Source of the DNA: Haloflavibacter putidus
GTDB taxonomy: Bacteria > Bacteroidota > Bacteroidia > Flavobacteriales > Flavobacteriaceae
DNA: 64,000 bases
Assembly (NCBI RefSeq): GCF_006546625.1
Contig: NZ_VIAR01000012.1
Location: forward strand, 38,273 to 102,272
Direction of reading: 5' to 3'
The position numbers and the translations under genes are program-made. Shown here piece by piece: positions 46,065-55,802 of the stretch. Position 1 is the first letter of the stretch. Every line of letters starts with the position of its first letter. The notes under the pieces are model-generated. The model had not been told where the DNA came from, ran no database searches, and saw only the letters and a list, made by a program, of their open reading frames with translations.

Positions 46065-47968
46065 TAATTTAGCACTTTTAATTCTAAATCTTTATCGTAT
46101 TGCATCAGGTAAACTGCATCGTTATAATAACCGCCAATAATCTTTTTATGGTAGCTAAATTTGTTTTCTACATACTCTGTAATGCCTTTTTTCTCTAAGC
46201 TTTTATAAATATCGTCTTCTACTGCCAAACGTAATAAAATATCGTAGGTTATATCAAAACCTCTTACAGCATATTTACTTGGCGAAATTCCGTAATTTTC
46301 TACATACCTACTCACAAAACTATCTGCATCTACCACGTTGTATTCTTTAGCAATAGAAGCATAGGTAAACTTTAGGTTGCTTAAATACTCGCTAGAAATC
46401 TCGTTTTGATACGGGTCGCTTTTATTAGAAGTAAACAAACGTATATTATAGGTACGTGAAAGCGCATTTAAGTAAGAAGTTGCGTTGCTTATTAAGGCAA
46501 AATCGTCTGCTTCTATAATAATCCAATTTTCTGCATCTTCGCTTAATAACTTTGTTAAATCGCCGCGCTGCAAATAATCTTCTTTTGCTTGTTGCACTAC
46601 TTTGGCTTGCGGAAAAGTATACGATAATTTACTCTTTAAATAGCTATGTTTAGCATCTGTAAGAATAATAATATTTTTTCCTTGTTTTAGGCTATCTATA
46701 TAAGTTATCAAGGTTTTTTCCATTATAATGGAAGAAGGCCTGGACTGAAATAAGTTTTCTTTTCCGCTTAATTCACCATCGGTAAGCGGCGAAAATACCG
46801 GAACTTCCGCTTCAGCTAATTTCTGCGAGACAAACTCTAAATTATTTGAAAGTAAAGGACCTATAACCGCTTGAAATTTACTGAAGTTTTTAGTTTGTAA
46901 TAAATCTGCAACAGCTTTTTTACTTTGACGGGTATCAAAAACTTCCGCTTTAACGGGAATACCCATACTCTTTACGGAATCTATAGCTGCCAAAACGCCA
47001 CTATAAAAATCAAGTGAAATTCTTAAAACCTTGTCATTTTTTAGCTGCTCTTGTTTATTGATAGAGTCTCTTGCAAACTTATCTAAATTAAAAGGCAACA
47101 TAATTGCAATATTCTTGGTATTGCGATGCGTAATGTACTTTTCTAATTTAATTTTTTCACGTTCATCCGCTGCGCTTAAATCGTTATCATCTGCCTCTGG
47201 ATTAGGAATTTGTAGTACCATTCCGGCTTCTAAACCTTCTCGTTTTAAGACCGGATTTAGATATTCTAACTCTTCTTTGGTGATATTAAATCTTCTGGTA
47301 AGGCTATAAAAAGTTTCTTTAGGTTGTACTTCGTATTCTATAAAATCGTCTTCTTTTTCTTTAGCTTTCTCTGCTTTAGGATTGGTCACATTTAAAATTT
47401 GCCCGGGTTGTAAAGTACCAACCATTGGGTTCAATTCTTCTAACTTTTCTACCGTGATACCATATTTTTTACTAATTCTGTATTTGGTTTCTTTGGGTAG
47501 AACAATGTGTTTAAGGTTTTTAAACGTAGAATTTTGTACAGAGCTATTATAATCTACTTGATTCCTTTTACTAAAAATCGGGATACGAATTATATCGTTC
47601 TCACCCAATTCTTCTTTGTACAAATAAGTATTATATTTTTTTAAATCTTCTACAGAAATATCGTGTTCGCGCGCCAAACTGTATAAGGTTTCTTTCTTTT
47701 CTACTTTATATTCTTTAAAGCGTACAAGTCCGGAACTGGCTTCGCCGTCTGGGGTTTCCCCAAATGGAATTACCAATAAAGCAGAACCCAGGTTCGCATT
47801 TTTAGCATCGGGATTCATTTTTTTTAAAGCTTGTAGCGATACATCGTAATCATTTGCTATGCTTTGTAAAGTTTCTCCCTCTTGAGCACGATGTATTTTA
47901 TAGTTTTGTGCTGCCATAAGATTAGACATAAAGCAACTAACAAAAACTACTAAAAGTATCTTTTTCAT
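46064..47968 (-). CDS. LysM-repeat protein with periplasmic-binding-protein-like domain
   Basis: 634 residues. A signal peptide ends near SNLMAA. Four LysM modules follow within residues of about 22-260 (IHRAQEGETLQSIANDYDVS, YKVEKKETLYSLAREHDIS, IVLPKETKYRISKKYGIT, YEVQPKETFYSLTRRFNIT). From about 285 a type I periplasmic-binding fold begins with KNIAIMLPFNLDKF, like amino-acid ABC receptors, and no transporter genes are adjacent. The protein probably sits on peptidoglycan. Position just downstream of guaA is common in Flavobacteriia. Ligand and role unknown. Confidence 0.85.
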   Translation of the reverse strand: MKKILLVVFVSCFMSNLMAAQNYKIHRAQEGETLQSIANDYDVSLQALKKMNPDAKNANLGSALLVIPFGETPDGEASSGLVRFKEYKVEKKETLYSLAREHDISVEDLKKYNTYLYKEELGENDIIRIPIFSKRNQVDYNSSVQNSTFKNLKHIVLPKETKYRISKKYGITVEKLEELNPMVGTLQPGQILNVTNPKAEKAKEKEDDFIEYEVQPKETFYSLTRRFNITKEELEYLNPVLKREGLEAGMVLQIPNPEADDNDLSAADEREKIKLEKYITHRNTKNIAIMLPFNLDKFARDSINKQEQLKNDKVLRISLDFYSGVLAAIDSVKSMGIPVKAEVFDTRQSKKAVADLLQTKNFSKFQAVIGPLLSNNLEFVSQKLAEAEVPVFSPLTDGELSGKENLFQSRPSSIIMEKTLITYIDSLKQGKNIIILTDAKHSYLKSKLSYTFPQAKVVQQAKEDYLQRGDLTKLLSEDAENWIIIEADDFALISNATSYLNALSRTYNIRLFTSNKSDPYQNEISSEYLSNLKFTYASIAKEYNVVDADSFVSRYVENYGISPSKYAVRGFDITYDILLRLAVEDDIYKSLEKKGITEYVENKFSYHKKIIGGYYNDAVYLMQYDKDLELKVLN

Positions 47969-47978
47969 AATAATAAGT

Positions 47979-49508
47979 TTATTCCCACTCTATGGTAGCA
48001 GGCGGTTTTGAACTAATATCGTACACTACTCTATTAACGCCTTTTACCCTATTTATTATAGTATTAGAAGTTTTCTGTAAAAAATCATACGGCAAATCTA
48101 CCCAATCTGCTGTCATCCCATCTGTAGATTCTACTGCCCGTAAGGCTACAACTTTTTCGTAAGTACGTTCGTCTCCCATTACGCCAACAGAGCTAACAGG
48201 CAGTAAAATAGCGCCGGCCTGCCAAACCTTGTCATACAACATCCAATCTTTTAAACCTTGTATAAATATGTGATCTACTTCTTGTAAAACCTTCACTTTT
48301 TCCGCAGTAATTTCTCCTAAAATCCTAATGGCCAAACCAGGTCCCGGAAATGGATGTCTACCTAAAAGTTCAGGATCTATACCCATTTCTTTTCCTACTC
48401 TTCTTACCTCGTCTTTAAACAACATCCGTAAAGGTTCTACCACTTTTAATTTCATAAAATCTGGTAAACCGCCTACATTATGATGTGATTTTATGGTAGC
48501 TGAAGGTCCGGCTACCGAAATAGATTCTATCACGTCTGGATAAATTGTTCCTTGTGCCAAGAATTTTACGTCTGTGAGTGCATGGGCTTCATCGTCAAAA
48601 ACTTCAATAAAAACTTTGCCTATGGCTTTTCGTTTCTCTTCGGGATCGCTAACGCCGGCCAATTCTTTTAAAAATCTTTCAGACGCACCTACGCCTTTTA
48701 CGTTGAGCCCCATATCTTTATATTGGTCTAAAACGCTATCAAATTCATTTTTGCGCAGTAAACCGTTGTTTACAAAAATGCAATATAAGTTTTTCCCTAT
48801 TGCTTTATGTAGTAAAACTGCTGCTACGGTAGAGTCTACGCCGCCGCTAAGTCCTAAAACAACTTTTTCATCGCCAATTTGCTTTTTTAAATCGGCTACT
48901 GTCATATCTACAAAAGCTTCCGGTGTCCAATTTTGCTTAACCTGGCAAATTTTCACCAAAAAGTTTTCTAATAATTGTTTACCATCTGTAGAATGATATA
49001 CCTCTGGATGAAATTGAAGCGCGTAGGTATCTTCGTTTTCAAAACGGTAAGCGGCATTCAAAACATCTTGGGTGCTTGCTAAACGTACACTGTTGTGCGG
49101 CAATTGTTTTATGGTATCGCTATGCGACATCCAGACTTGCGAATTTTCTGTAATTTCCTCAAATAAAACTTCCTGATCTTTAATTACCGAAAGATTGGCT
49201 CGACCAAATTCTCTTATTTTAGAAGCTTCAATTTTTCCGCCGTTATGATGCGCCAAATATTGCGCGCCGTAACAAACTGCCAAAATAGGCACTTTGCCCC
49301 TAAGCTTGGATAAGTCTGGATTTGGTGCGTTTTCTGCCCTTACGGAAAAAGGACTTCCCGATAATATTATAGCTTTAAAATTTTCCGGTTTTTCTGGAAT
49401 TTTATTAAAGGGATGAATTTCGCAATAAATGTTGAGCTCTCTCACTCTACGCGCAATAAGCTGCGTATATTGTGAACCAAAATCTAATATGAGTACGTTA
49501 TTTTGCAT
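47979..49508 (-). CDS. guaA: GMP synthase (glutamine-hydrolysing)
   Basis: 509 residues from the ATG at 49508 ([20 protein letters not shown]); a TTG two codons upstream is unlikely. The class I glutaminase domain holds the Cys nucleophile in [15 protein letters not shown] and the catalytic His in [11 protein letters not shown]. The PP-loop of the synthetase domain is [16 protein letters not shown] and the C-terminal dimerisation domain ends KPPATIEWE. It converts XMP to GMP. A -7 box stands only three bases before the ATG, which predicts a leaderless or almost leaderless transcript. Confidence 0.97.
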   Translation of the reverse strand: MQNNVLILDFGSQYTQLIARRVRELNIYCEIHPFNKIPEKPENFKAIILSGSPFSVRAENAPNPDLSKLRGKVPILAVCYGAQYLAHHNGGKIEASKIREFGRANLSVIKDQEVLFEEITENSQVWMSHSDTIKQLPHNSVRLASTQDVLNAAYRFENEDTYALQFHPEVYHSTDGKQLLENFLVKICQVKQNWTPEAFVDMTVADLKKQIGDEKVVLGLSGGVDSTVAAVLLHKAIGKNLYCIFVNNGLLRKNEFDSVLDQYKDMGLNVKGVGASERFLKELAGVSDPEEKRKAIGKVFIEVFDDEAHALTDVKFLAQGTIYPDVIESISVAGPSATIKSHHNVGGLPDFMKLKVVEPLRMLFKDEVRRVGKEMGIDPELLGRHPFPGPGLAIRILGEITAEKVKVLQEVDHIFIQGLKDWMLYDKVWQAGAILLPVSSVGVMGDERTYEKVVALRAVESTDGMTADWVDLPYDFLQKTSNTIINRVKGVNRVVYDISSKPPATIEWE

Positions 49509-49511
49509 AGA

Positions 49512-49519
49512 CAAAAGTA
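49512..49519 (-). promoter_or_regulatory. -7 box of guaA, immediately before the ATG
   Basis: The minus strand reads TACTTTTG, three bases before the ATG. If the box is centred at -7, transcription would begin at or next to the A of the start codon. Confidence 0.45.
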
Positions 49520-49604
49520 ATAATTTGCATCAAGATTGCAGGTTTTGAAAAGATAATTTTTTACCGAAACCTCAATTCATAATCGGTTTAAAATAGACTG
49601 TTTT

Positions 49605-50993
49605 TTATTGCATAGTGACCAAAATCTCTTCAATATCTTTTTCGTTAGTATCGGGGTTAATAAAGCAAAAACGCGCAGCGGTTTCCGAATGACCATTTTT
49701 TGTCCATTTTGTTGGGGTAACCAAAGCAAAACCGGCTTGGTGATTGGTATATGTCCAATCTATATAATCATCTGGTTGCCAGCCTTTTCTTTTAAACAAA
49801 ACGCAAGATAAACCTGGATCGCGTATTAATTCTAAGTAATCGCGGGTTTTTATTTTTTCGGCGGCAATTTGTGCCAATTCCAATCCGCGTTCTATGGCTT
49901 GTGCATATTTTTCTGTTCCGTGCATAGCTAAAGAAAACCAAAGTGGTAATCCGCGTAAGCGTCTTGTTAATTGTATTTGATAATCTGCCGGATTAAAACC
50001 TTGCGCTCCTTCGTCTTTGAAAATGTCTAAATAAGCTCCTTTTTGTGAGTGCGCATTTTTTGCCAATTCTATATTTTTATAAATAATTGCGCCGCAATCG
50101 TACGGAGAAAACAGCCATTTATGCGGATCTATGGTAATGCTATCTGCGCGTTCTATGCCGTTAAACAAATGTCTAACCGATGGTGCTGCCAGTGCGCCAC
50201 CACCATAAGCTGCGTCTACGTGAAACCACAATTTTTCTTTTTCGCAAACATCTGCTACGCTTTCTAAATCGTCTATAATTCCCGCATTGGTTGTACCACC
50301 GGTGGCAACCACGGCAAACAGACGTTTTCTATCTGTAAAACTTAATTGATTAATTTTCTTTTGCAGCCATTCTCCGGTTAATCTGTCTTCGTCATCGTCG
50401 TCTACCAAAATAAGGTCTGCATCTATTACATTTGCCATAGATTTTATGGAAGAATGCGCTCCGCTAGAAGTAATAATAAGGCCTTTATAAGCTTTATTTT
50501 CATCGTTTAGTTCACGCCAATATTCTCTTGCTGTAATCATTGCCGAAAGGTTTGCCGCCGTGCCGCCACTGGTAAAAACGCCAAAAGCTTTTTCGGGCAA
50601 ACCGGTAAGCGAGACCAACCATTTCATAGCTTGATTTTCACAAAAAATCCCGCCAGCACCGGTCATCCAATAGGCGCCGTGCACACTTGCAGCAGACGTT
50701 ACCAAATCAAAAAGTATTGCCGCTCTGGTTGGGGCGGCCGGCACAAAGGCTAAGTGCCTCGGATGATCTACTGGAACAGTTGCTTTTGCCAATACATCTC
50801 TAAAAAGTTCAAAAGCTTTTTCGCCACCAATACCTTCTTTTGTAATGGTTTCTCCAACCATTTTCATTAGGTCTGTTTCTTTTTTAGGATGGCCAAGCTC
50901 TGGCTCTGTATTGGAAATTCTGTTAATAGCGTATTTCATTATATCGAAAGTCATTTCTACGGTTTCGATATCTAAGGCGTGCATACTTTTCAT
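49605..50993 (-). CDS. PLP-dependent group II amino acid decarboxylase
   Basis: 462 residues. The fold-type I pattern includes FTSGGTAANLSAMITARE, FHVDAAYGGGALAAPS with the PLP-ring Asp, and the Schiff-base Lys in SITIDPHKWLFSPYDCGA. The closest classes are aromatic L-amino acid, glutamate and 2,4-diaminobutyrate decarboxylases; the substrate cannot be chosen from motifs alone. It stands between bshC (13 bases upstream) and guaA, and may be co-transcribed with bshC. Confidence 0.88.
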   Translation of the reverse strand: MKSMHALDIETVEMTFDIMKYAINRISNTEPELGHPKKETDLMKMVGETITKEGIGGEKAFELFRDVLAKATVPVDHPRHLAFVPAAPTRAAILFDLVTSAASVHGAYWMTGAGGIFCENQAMKWLVSLTGLPEKAFGVFTSGGTAANLSAMITAREYWRELNDENKAYKGLIITSSGAHSSIKSMANVIDADLILVDDDDEDRLTGEWLQKKINQLSFTDRKRLFAVVATGGTTNAGIIDDLESVADVCEKEKLWFHVDAAYGGGALAAPSVRHLFNGIERADSITIDPHKWLFSPYDCGAIIYKNIELAKNAHSQKGAYLDIFKDEGAQGFNPADYQIQLTRRLRGLPLWFSLAMHGTEKYAQAIERGLELAQIAAEKIKTRDYLELIRDPGLSCVLFKRKGWQPDDYIDWTYTNHQAGFALVTPTKWTKNGHSETAARFCFINPDTNEKDIEEILVTMQ

Positions 50994-51006
50994 AAAAAAC
51001 TAATTT

Positions 51007-52605
51007 TTAATAAGCCAAATTAAGAATACAAAATTTTTGCTCTAAGGGCTGTAATTCTCGAAATAATTGTGTGAGTAGAACGTCGCCGCTTTTTTCGTAA
51101 AACTGGGTAAAATTAAGTTCGCGCTCTTGTAGGTTTTGATTTGGAAATAATTGTTCTTGTAATTTGGTAACTCGCGCCAATTCTTGCTTTAATCTGCGTT
51201 TCTGCGCTTTTAGCAAACGTTTCTCTAGGTGCGCCAGGCCATTTATCTGCTTTTGTTCTTGTGCAGCAACCGCGCCGTAAAAAGATTTGTCGGTTTTTTC
51301 TGCTAGTTTGTATAAATTTTCAAACTGTTTTTTTAGATGTTCTTTTTGCGTAGAAAAATCTATATTTACTGAAGATACCTCTTTGGTTTTTTGTTCTAAG
51401 AGTTTTTCTTGCGACTGGAATAAATCAAATGCGTTTAGCGAAAGCTTTTCCAGTTTTTTTACTTGCTTTTCGGAAATTAATAAAGCCGAATTGCGCAAAA
51501 GTAAAGTAGGAAAAACAACATTGCTATTTTCAAAATAGCTTTTTAATTGTAACCAATACGCCAACTCGCCGCCCCCCCCAATATAACATAGGTTTGGCAA
51601 AATGAATTCTTGGTATAACGGACGCATTACGGCATTTGGCGAAAAACGATCGGGGTGTTGCTCGAGTTCTTCCTGCATTTCTTCTTCCGTAAAGGAAAGC
51701 TCTGTATTTTTTACAAAATATTTATCTTCTCTTTTTACTATGCGCTCGCGCAAAGCTTCTTCTACATAAAACAGATTAATCTCACGCGGATTTACCTGTT
51801 TATGGTATCCTTTTTCTTCTAAAGCTCTAGAAGTTTTATTTATTTGCTGAAAAGCATTTTGTTGCTCCAATTCCATTTTTAAATGGGGCGCAAACTCTTT
51901 TTTAAGAGCTTTATCGTCTCCGTCTATAATTATCAAACCTTGCTTGCCAAATAAAGAATTGGCTATAAACCGGGTGGCTTGAGCTAAATTATCGTGATTT
52001 AAATAAGCTTCTTTAAATAAAGTTTTTAATTTTTCGGCATTTTTGGAAGCATCTAAATTTTTCGAAAAGTTTTTAAAAACCTTATCTAAACCTTTGGTAG
52101 TAAACCTGCCAACAGCCCCTTTTTGATTGGTTTGCCACTGAATTTTATCTTCTTTAAAATTAAAAAAATTAATCTCCTCAAAATCGTGGTCTTCGCTAGC
52201 CATCCAGAAAACGGGTACAAAATTATAGTCGGGATAATTTTTTGCTAATTCTTTGGTCAGATTTATGGTAGAAACAATTTTATATAAAAAATATAACGGA
52301 CCGGTAAACAAATTTAATTGGTGTCCGGTTGTAATAGTAAACGTGTTTTCTTGCTCTAAAAATTTTAGATTTTCGGCAGTTTTTAGGGAGATATTGGTAT
52401 TGGCATATTGCGCTGTTAAACTATCTACTAAAACTTTTCTTGTTTGGGTAGTATAATTTTCTTTTTTGGCGGCGAGTTGTTTTTTAAAATTTTCTAGCTT
52501 GGGGTAGTTGGCATAAAAACCTTGTAACTCATGTTTTTCTTCTAAATAATCCAGAATAAGTTTCGAAAAATAATTCGTGTCTTTGTAAGAAATACAGTCG
52601 GCCAT
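51007..52605 (-). CDS. bshC: Bacillithiol biosynthesis cysteine-adding enzyme BshC
   Basis: 532 residues, usual for BshC. Characteristic blocks: FTITTGHQLNLFTGPLYFLY, VPVFWMASEDHDFEEINFF with the HDFEE motif, IIDGDD, and YIGGGGELAYWLQLKSYF. A Lys/Glu-rich coiled coil occupies the last third. BshC joins cysteine to glucosaminyl-malate, the last step of bacillithiol synthesis. The GGGG stretch is encoded partly by a run of eight G (8 C at 51572-51579 on the plus strand), an unusual homopolymer for this AT-rich DNA. bshA and bshB are not in the window. Confidence 0.93.
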   Translation of the reverse strand: MADCISYKDTNYFSKLILDYLEEKHELQGFYANYPKLENFKKQLAAKKENYTTQTRKVLVDSLTAQYANTNISLKTAENLKFLEQENTFTITTGHQLNLFTGPLYFLYKIVSTINLTKELAKNYPDYNFVPVFWMASEDHDFEEINFFNFKEDKIQWQTNQKGAVGRFTTKGLDKVFKNFSKNLDASKNAEKLKTLFKEAYLNHDNLAQATRFIANSLFGKQGLIIIDGDDKALKKEFAPHLKMELEQQNAFQQINKTSRALEEKGYHKQVNPREINLFYVEEALRERIVKREDKYFVKNTELSFTEEEMQEELEQHPDRFSPNAVMRPLYQEFILPNLCYIGGGGELAYWLQLKSYFENSNVVFPTLLLRNSALLISEKQVKKLEKLSLNAFDLFQSQEKLLEQKTKEVSSVNIDFSTQKEHLKKQFENLYKLAEKTDKSFYGAVAAQEQKQINGLAHLEKRLLKAQKRRLKQELARVTKLQEQLFPNQNLQERELNFTQFYEKSGDVLLTQLFRELQPLEQKFCILNLAY

Positions 52606-52627
52606 AAAATTGAAAATCTTAGATTAA

Positions 52628-52635
52628 CAAAGATA
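52628..52635 (-). promoter_or_regulatory. -7 box of bshC
   Basis: The minus strand reads TATCTTTG, matching TAnnTTTG, 22 bases before the ATG. No clear -33 TTG. Confidence 0.45.
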
Positions 52636-52826
52636 CGTTTGTCTTAGGTTTTTTCTACTAATTTTTAGTTAAAGACTTTTGACTTTACGGAAGAAAATCT
52701 GGCAAATGAATTTCGGTAAAACTGATTTAGCTTAGCCTTAAGACATTAATTTCGGCTACGACCGTAATATCAAAAATTTTTATAAAATATATTAGAGCAG
52801 AAATTCAATTTAATTCTATGAAAAAA

Positions 52827-54131
52827 TTATGCAACCGGCTCACCATATAAATCAAAATCTGCAGCTTCGGTGATTCTAATTTGCGTAAAATCTCCTGTTT
52901 TTAAGTAGTGTTTTGTAGCGTCTATCAAGACTTCGTTATCTACATCGGGGGAGTCAAACTCGGTTCTTCCCACAAAATAGTTTCCTTCTTTTCTATCGAT
53001 AACACATTTAAACGTTTTGCCTATTTTTTGCTGGTTTAATTCCCACGAAATCTGCGATTGAATTTCCATAATCTCATTGGCACGTTCTTGTTTTACGTCT
53101 TCCGGCACATCGTCCTCCAGATTATAGGCGTGCGTGTTTTCTTCGTGCGAGTAGGTAAAGCACCCCAAACGCTCAAAACGCATTTCTTTTACCCAAGCCT
53201 TTAATTCTTCAAAATGTTCTTGGGTTTCGCCGGGATAACCAACAATTAAGGTGGTGCGAATGGCCATTTCTGGCACGATTTCTCGGAATTTATAAATAAG
53301 ATCTGTGGTTTTTTTATGGGTAGTACCGCGACGCATAGATTTTAACAAATCGTCTGAAATATGTTGCAACGGGATGTCGATATAATTACAAACCTTTGGT
53401 TCTTGTTTAATCACATCTAACACATCTACCGGAAATCCGGTTGGGAAAGCATAATGTAACCTTATCCACTCTATGCCTTCTACTTTTACCAGCTCTTTTA
53501 GTAAATCTGCCAAAGCACGTTTTTTGTAAATATCTAAGCCGTAATAAGTTAAATCTTGGGCAATTAAAATTAATTCTTTAACGCCTTCTTTTGCCAAACC
53601 TTTTGCTTCTTTTACTAACTGCTCAATTGGCGTAGATTTATGCCCGCCACGCATAAGTGGAATAGCGCAAAAGGAACAAGGTCTATCGCAACCTTCGGCT
53701 ATTTTTAAAAAGGCATAATTTTTTGGCGTGGTGGTAATTCTTTCACCTAAAAGCTCGTGTTTATAGTCGGCACCCAAAGCTTTTAAAAGCGCAGGCAATT
53801 CTGTAGTACCAAAATATTGATCTACATTAGGAATTTCTTCCACCAAATCTGGTTTATATCTTTCAGAAAGACAACCGGTTACAAAAACTTTATCTACTAT
53901 GCCTTCTTCCTTCTTTTGTACAAAATCTAAAATAGTATTTACAGATTGTTCTTTGGCATTATCTATAAAACCGCAGGTGTTTATAACTACAACGTTACCT
54001 TCCTGCTCGTGCACTACTTCTTTCTTGTTGGCTTTTAATTGCCCCATCAAGACTTCGGAATCGTATAAATTTTTACTGCAACCTAAGGTTACAACATTTA
54101 TTTTATTTTTCTTTAAAGATTTTGTACGCAT
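52827..54131 (-). CDS. rimO: Ribosomal protein uS12 methylthiotransferase RimO
   Basis: 434 residues. The N-terminal MTTase domain carries three cluster cysteines (VVTLGCSKN, VVINTCGFI, VFVTGCLSER). The radical-SAM motif is C-D-R-P-C-S-F-C (EGCDRPCSFCAIPLMRGGHK), and the C-terminal TRAM domain ends near ITEAADFDLYGEP. RimO adds a methylthio group to an Asp of ribosomal protein S12 using two Fe-S clusters and SAM. The overall layout suits RimO better than MiaB. Confidence 0.94.
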   Translation of the reverse strand: MRTKSLKKNKINVVTLGCSKNLYDSEVLMGQLKANKKEVVHEQEGNVVVINTCGFIDNAKEQSVNTILDFVQKKEEGIVDKVFVTGCLSERYKPDLVEEIPNVDQYFGTTELPALLKALGADYKHELLGERITTTPKNYAFLKIAEGCDRPCSFCAIPLMRGGHKSTPIEQLVKEAKGLAKEGVKELILIAQDLTYYGLDIYKKRALADLLKELVKVEGIEWIRLHYAFPTGFPVDVLDVIKQEPKVCNYIDIPLQHISDDLLKSMRRGTTHKKTTDLIYKFREIVPEMAIRTTLIVGYPGETQEHFEELKAWVKEMRFERLGCFTYSHEENTHAYNLEDDVPEDVKQERANEIMEIQSQISWELNQQKIGKTFKCVIDRKEGNYFVGRTEFDSPDVDNEVLIDATKHYLKTGDFTQIRITEAADFDLYGEPVA

Positions 54132-54150
54132 AAGTTTTTGAAAATGTGTG

Positions 54151-54158
54151 CAAAGATA
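54151..54158 (-). promoter_or_regulatory. -7 box of rimO
   Basis: The minus strand reads TATCTTTG followed by CACAC, 19 bases before the ATG. No clear -33 TTG. Confidence 0.45.
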
Positions 54159-54237
54159 CTAAGGTTTTGTCGGAAAATAGGAAATTGCCGCTATTTTATC
54201 CGTAAAGGACAAAAAGAAGCTTAAGACAATAGAATAT

Positions 54238-54546
54238 TTAAGCGAATTCTTCTTGCAGGTATTGCATTAAATCTATTTCGTAATAACGAACAAAAGAGAT
54301 TACTAAAGCACCGGCAATAACGTAAAGCCAAGAATAATTTTTAGATTTTGTCATTTTAAAACCCAAGCCTGCAAACACCAAAAAAGGTATGCACAAGATT
54401 AGGTTTGGCACTAACCAAGAGCCTTTAAAAATGGCAATGATTTTCATGATTACATAGAAAACGCTATAAAAAAAGATGATTTTACAAATTACAGATTTTG
54501 TATTTTCTGCTGAAAAAGGCTTGGCGTGTGGTTGAGAATCTTGCAT
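54238..54546 (-). CDS. Small membrane protein downstream of ftsY
   Basis: 102 residues with three hydrophobic stretches (IIFFYSVFYVIMKIIAIF, LILCIPFLVFAGLGF, SWLYVIAGALVISFV), so probably three membrane spans. Its ATG overlaps the ftsY stop as TAATG, implying coupled translation. I do not recognise a family. A link to membrane-protein targeting is only suggested by the ftsY coupling. Confidence 0.7.
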   Translation of the reverse strand: MQDSQPHAKPFSAENTKSVICKIIFFYSVFYVIMKIIAIFKGSWLVPNLILCIPFLVFAGLGFKMTKSKNYSWLYVIAGALVISFVRYYEIDLMQYLQEEFA

Positions 54547-55505
54547 TAAGAAGTTTGTTTAAAGAAAGAATCTACAAATTCTATTTTATTGAACACCTGT
54601 AAATCTTCTATACCTTCGCCAACGCCTATATATTTTACGGGAATTTGAAACTGATCGCTAATACCAATTACAACGCCGCCCTTTGCTGTACCGTCTAATT
54701 TGGTTACCGCCAAAGAAGTAACCTCTGTAGCAGCAGTAAATTGTTTGGCTTGCTCAAAAGCATTTTGACCGGTAGAACCATCTAAAACCAATAAAACTTC
54801 GTCCGGCACATCGGGAACTACTTTTTGCATTACCCGTTTTATTTTGCTCAGCTCGTTCATTAAATTCACTTTGTTGTGCAATCTACCTGCGGTATCTATA
54901 ATCACGACATCTGCATCCTGTTTTATGGCGCTTTGCACGGTATCATAAGCTACCGAAGCAGGATCGCTACCCATTTTTTGTTTTACCATTGGTACGTCTA
55001 CCCGATCTGCCCAAATCTGAATTTGGTCTATAGCAGCCGCTCTAAAAGTATCTGCAGCGCCAAGAACAACTTTTTTACCTTGTTTTTTAAATTGGTAAGC
55101 TAACTTACCAATAGTGGTGGTTTTGCCAACCCCATTAACACCCACAACCATTATTACATATGGTTTTTTATCCGGTAAATTAAACTGTGCGGCTTCACCA
55201 CTTCCAGTTTCGCTGAGTAAACCTGCAATTTCTTCTTTTAGAATTTTATCGAGTTCTCCGGTACCTAAGTATTTATCTTTTGCTACACGTTCTTCTATAC
55301 GGTTTATAATTTTAATGGTGGTTGTAACACCTACATCGCTGCTTACCAGAACTTCTTCTAAATCGTCTAAGACTTCATCGTCTACTTTAGATTTTCCGGC
55401 AACGGCTTTACTTAATTTACCAAAAAAATTAGATTTAGATTTTTCTAAACCTTTATCTAATGTTTCTTTCTTTTCTTTTGAAAAAATTTTTTTAAATAAA
55501 CTCAT
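54546..55505 (-). CDS. ftsY: Signal recognition particle receptor FtsY
   Basis: 319 residues. A short Lys-rich N-terminus leads into the four-helix N domain, then the SRP GTPase with GVNGVGKTTTIGKLA (P-loop), AADTFRAAAIDQ, VIIDTAGRLHNK and TKLDGTAKGG (G4/G5). It receives SRP-ribosome complexes at the membrane. The acidic A domain of E. coli FtsY is missing, as is common outside Proteobacteria. A small membrane protein is coupled downstream. Confidence 0.97.
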   Translation of the reverse strand: MSLFKKIFSKEKKETLDKGLEKSKSNFFGKLSKAVAGKSKVDDEVLDDLEEVLVSSDVGVTTTIKIINRIEERVAKDKYLGTGELDKILKEEIAGLLSETGSGEAAQFNLPDKKPYVIMVVGVNGVGKTTTIGKLAYQFKKQGKKVVLGAADTFRAAAIDQIQIWADRVDVPMVKQKMGSDPASVAYDTVQSAIKQDADVVIIDTAGRLHNKVNLMNELSKIKRVMQKVVPDVPDEVLLVLDGSTGQNAFEQAKQFTAATEVTSLAVTKLDGTAKGGVVIGISDQFQIPVKYIGVGEGIEDLQVFNKIEFVDSFFKQTS

Positions 55506-55573
55506 ATTTTAGACGTAGTTAGTGGTGGCTAGCATTTATAGTTTAGAATTTTACAATTCCTTAAAATCAGCTA

Positions 55574-55581
55574 CAAATATA
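55574..55581 (-). promoter_or_regulatory. -7 box of ftsY
   Basis: The minus strand reads TATATTTG, about 68 bases before the ftsY ATG and just after the upstream terminator. Confidence 0.45.
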
Positions 55582-55591
55582 CATAAAAACA

Positions 55592-55626
55592 AAAAGCCGT
55601 CCCGAAAAAAATTCGAGACGGCTTTT
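55592..55626 (-). terminator. Intrinsic terminator of the rpmB-rpmG-DUF4295 operon
   Basis: AAAAGCCGTC (55592-55601) pairs with GACGGCTTTT (55617-55626); a second inner helix CGAA/TTCG extends it. On the minus strand a T-run follows. It lies 17 bases past the DUF4295 stop. Confidence 0.9.
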
Positions 55627-55643
55627 ATATAGATTTTACGTAA

Positions 55644-55796
55644 TTATTTCTCGTTAAGAAAGTCGTTTACTTGTTCTGGTGCCATAATTTGCTCTACAAA
55701 AGTATATGCACCTGTTTTTTCAGACTTTACCATTTTTATGGCTTTTGTAAGTCTTTTAGATCCTGTTTGTAAGGTTGCTACCGATTTCTTTGCCAT
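55644..55796 (-). CDS. DUF4295 small basic protein
   Basis: 50 residues from the ATG at 55796: MAKKSVATLQTGSKRLTKAI, then VKSEKTGAY and EQIMAPEQVNDFLNEK. This is the Bacteroidota DUF4295 protein that regularly follows rpmG. Its constant place after rpmB-rpmG and its basic, ribosomal-protein-like composition suggest a ribosome-associated role, which is inference. It starts six bases after rpmG and ends before a terminator. Confidence 0.88.
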   Translation of the reverse strand: MAKKSVATLQTGSKRLTKAIKMVKSEKTGAYTFVEQIMAPEQVNDFLNEK

Positions 55797-55802
55797 AACT
55801 TA

